Source: a virus. From it: DNA of 31,736 nt. The notes under the pieces are model-generated. The model saw nothing but the letters and a program-made list of their open reading frames with translations, had not been told where the DNA came from and did not search any database. The position numbers and the translations under genes are program-made. Shown in pieces: positions 30,443-31,736 of the stretch (its first letter is position 1; the number at the start of each line of letters is the position of its first letter). The stretch spans positions 1 through 31,736 of IMG/VR virus record IMGVR_UViG_3300042351_000104. One strand, written 5' to 3'.

Positions 30443-31131
30443 TTGTACCGGCCGCAGGCCTATCAACTAGGTTTCCAAATATGAAACCAAAATATCTTCT
30501 GTTAGATAAAAATGACAGAATGATGTTAGCTAAATCCATCAACCCATATTTGTCTGAGGGTCACAATGTTACTGTTGGTATTCTTCAGGCACACATTGAC
30601 AAATACGATTCTTACAACCTTTTAAAGGCTCAGTTTGGTGATAAGATTAACATTATTGTTATTCCAAAAGTAACAAGTGGTCCTGCTGATACTGTTTATC
30701 AGATTATTAAGGCTGCAAATATACCTGAAGACTCTGAGTTTTTGATTAAAGACTGTGATAGTTACTTCACACATACCAATACACCTGGCAACTATGTCTG
30801 TATTAGTAGAATTGCAAACCATTTCATGTTAAGTAATTTGGCTGCCAAGAGTTTCGTGGTTTCAAATGAACAAGGCATTATTACTGATATCATTGAGAAG
30901 AAAGTGGTATCTGATAAGTTTTGTGTTGGTGGTTATAAGTTTGAATCCATCAAACTCTATGTTGATACATATGAGAAATTAAATAGTAATGTACATAATG
31001 AAATTTTTGTTTCACACATCATACAAGAATGCCTAATGAACGATTGTATCTTCTTTGAGAAGGATGTACAAGGTTATAATGATGTTGGAACAATAGAAGA
31101 TTGGCGAAAATATAATGAGTCTCTTACCTGA
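30433..31131 (+). CDS. Sugar or choline phosphate nucleotidyltransferase (LicC-like)
   Basis: This 232-residue protein begins MEVIVPAAGLSTRFPNMKPKYLL, the nucleotide-binding G-x-x-T/S-R-x-x-P-K motif of the GT-A-fold pyrophosphorylases. FLIKDCDSYF near 105 holds the metal-binding aspartates, and a late VGTIEDW is the usual last motif of this family. The short length fits CTP-using enzymes such as LicC or glucose-1-phosphate cytidylyltransferases more than the longer dTDP-sugar enzymes. With the kinase upstream it would activate a phosphorylated alcohol or sugar for transfer to a glycan. It overlaps the next gene by 17 nt. Confidence 0.83.
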   Translation: MEVIVPAAGLSTRFPNMKPKYLLLDKNDRMMLAKSINPYLSEGHNVTVGILQAHIDKYDSYNLLKAQFGDKINIIVIPKVTSGPADTVYQIIKAANIPEDSEFLIKDCDSYFTHTNTPGNYVCISRIANHFMLSNLAAKSFVVSNEQGIITDIIEKKVVSDKFCVGGYKFESIKLYVDTYEKLNSNVHNEIFVSHIIQECLMNDCIFFEKDVQGYNDVGTIEDWRKYNESLT

Positions 31132-31736
31132 TAAAAACCTAATCATTGTCACATCGGCATTGGCACCAAACATAGGTGTTATTCCAAATGAAGACAGATA
31201 TAAACAAACGATTGATTCGTTGGTGTCTCTACGTAAACACTTTCCAAATGATATCATTTTATTTACTGATGGTTCACCAAATGAAGTTGACCAAAAATGG
31301 TTAGAAAACATTTCAAACCATGCCGACATTATGGCAGTGTGGCACCAAGACAAAGATGTGAACCACTATGCAAGCGGTGGTATGAAAAGTCAGGCTGAAC
31401 TTGTGTTGTTAATGAAAACAATTAATGTGTTGTACAACAATCCAGACTTGATGAGTATGATGCATAGTGTTAAACGTATCTTTAAATACTCGGCACGTAC
31501 AGTATTGCTTGATGAGTTTGATTTAAAAGAGTATGATGGTCTATTTGGAAAGTATGTGTTTAAGAAGGCCATTCCATCTTGGATGCCTGATGAAGCTAAG
31601 TTGATGTTAACAGACCACTTGTACATCACTAGGATGTATTCATTGTGCCCATCATTGGTGAAGGATTACATGGCAACTTTGATGGCTTGTTTAGAAAATA
31701 CTAATCAAGGAATGGATACAGAACACGCACACCACA
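31115..31736 (+). CDS. Glycan-cluster protein, glycosyltransferase-like (partial, runs off the edge)
   Basis: From ATG 31115 the frame is open for 207 codons to the right edge. The protein starts LPDKNLIIVTSALAPNIG, then EDRYKQTIDSLVSLRKHFPNDIILFTDGSP, which looks like the first half of a Rossmann-like GT-A domain with a nucleotide-binding strand. GGMKSQAELVLLMKTI and RTVLLDEFDL follow. I do not recognise a specific family; similar proteins occur in phage glycan clusters. The C-terminus is missing. The 17-nt overlap with the nucleotidyltransferase gene supports translation as part of the same operon. Confidence 0.7.
   Translation, partial: MSLLPDKNLIIVTSALAPNIGVIPNEDRYKQTIDSLVSLRKHFPNDIILFTDGSPNEVDQKWLENISNHADIMAVWHQDKDVNHYASGGMKSQAELVLLMKTINVLYNNPDLMSMMHSVKRIFKYSARTVLLDEFDLKEYDGLFGKYVFKKAIPSWMPDEAKLMLTDHLYITRMYSLCPSLVKDYMATLMACLENTNQGMDTEHAHH

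Noticed and set aside
1-31736. CRISPR arrays, insertion sequences, integrase or attachment sites
   Set aside because: I saw no regularly spaced direct repeats, transposase or integrase motifs, or tRNA-type attachment duplications anywhere in the window.

Overview
The window is a contiguous piece of a tailed-phage genome of the T4 type (T4-like myovirus). Every convincing gene is on the + strand, genes are packed with 1-16 nt overlaps or very short gaps, the DNA is AT-rich, and the order of core genes is recognisably that of T4 and its aquatic relatives: gp55-gp47-gp46, then gp45-gp44-gp62-RegA, then gp43-UvsX-gp41. Accessory genes typical of marine and freshwater T4-like phages (Hsp20, a CobS-like ATPase, peptide deformylase, MazG-type hydrolases, many glycosyltransferases) point to an aquatic bacterial host. 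I see no photosynthesis genes and cannot name the host.

Layout. 1-1401: the end of a sugar aminotransferase-like gene, an NAD-dependent epimerase and a small YunG-like protein. 1461-6625: late sigma factor gp55, recombination nuclease gp47/gp46, peptide deformylase and a DUF4338 (DruA-like) protein. 6626-10863: a different kind of region, in which genes have their own near-consensus host-type promoters. It holds a short cloverleaf-like RNA, a metallopeptidase/VWA protein, a CobS-like AAA ATPase and a small HTH protein, and it is closed by a very strong intrinsic terminator. 10878-14989: glycosyltransferase, dATP/dGTP-hydrolase-like protein, sliding clamp and clamp loader with a small membrane protein inserted, RegA, and a 60-residue protein. 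14990-15191: a structured non-coding leader with a possible pseudoknot, a UUCG hairpin and a ROSE-like hairpin over the ribosome-binding site of hsp20. 15192-17871: Hsp20, DUF4422 glycosyltransferase, dCMP deaminase, MazG-like protein and two small conserved genes. 17884-24244: DNA polymerase, UvsX, a small conserved protein, helicase gp41 and a second DUF4338 protein. 24280-27460: two large proteins of unknown function, one carrying ligase-like motifs, and two small conserved proteins. 27478-31736: glycan-related genes, including several glycosyltransferase-like proteins, a LicA-like kinase and a LicC-like nucleotidyltransferase, running off the right edge.

How the parts fit. The core encodes a nearly complete T4-style replisome (polymerase, clamp, loader, helicase), recombination proteins (UvsX, gp46/47), the late-transcription sigma factor that works with the clamp, and the RegA translational repressor. 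Nucleotide-pool enzymes feed replication. The glycan genes probably modify virion or host surface sugars. The parts least explained by known T4 biology are the cloverleaf-like RNA at 6670, the pseudoknot/thermometer leader before hsp20, the paired DUF4338 proteins, and the nuclease-like plus ligase-like neighbours at 24280-26845, whose first gene has its ribosome-binding site in a hairpin overlapped by a late-promoter-like sequence.
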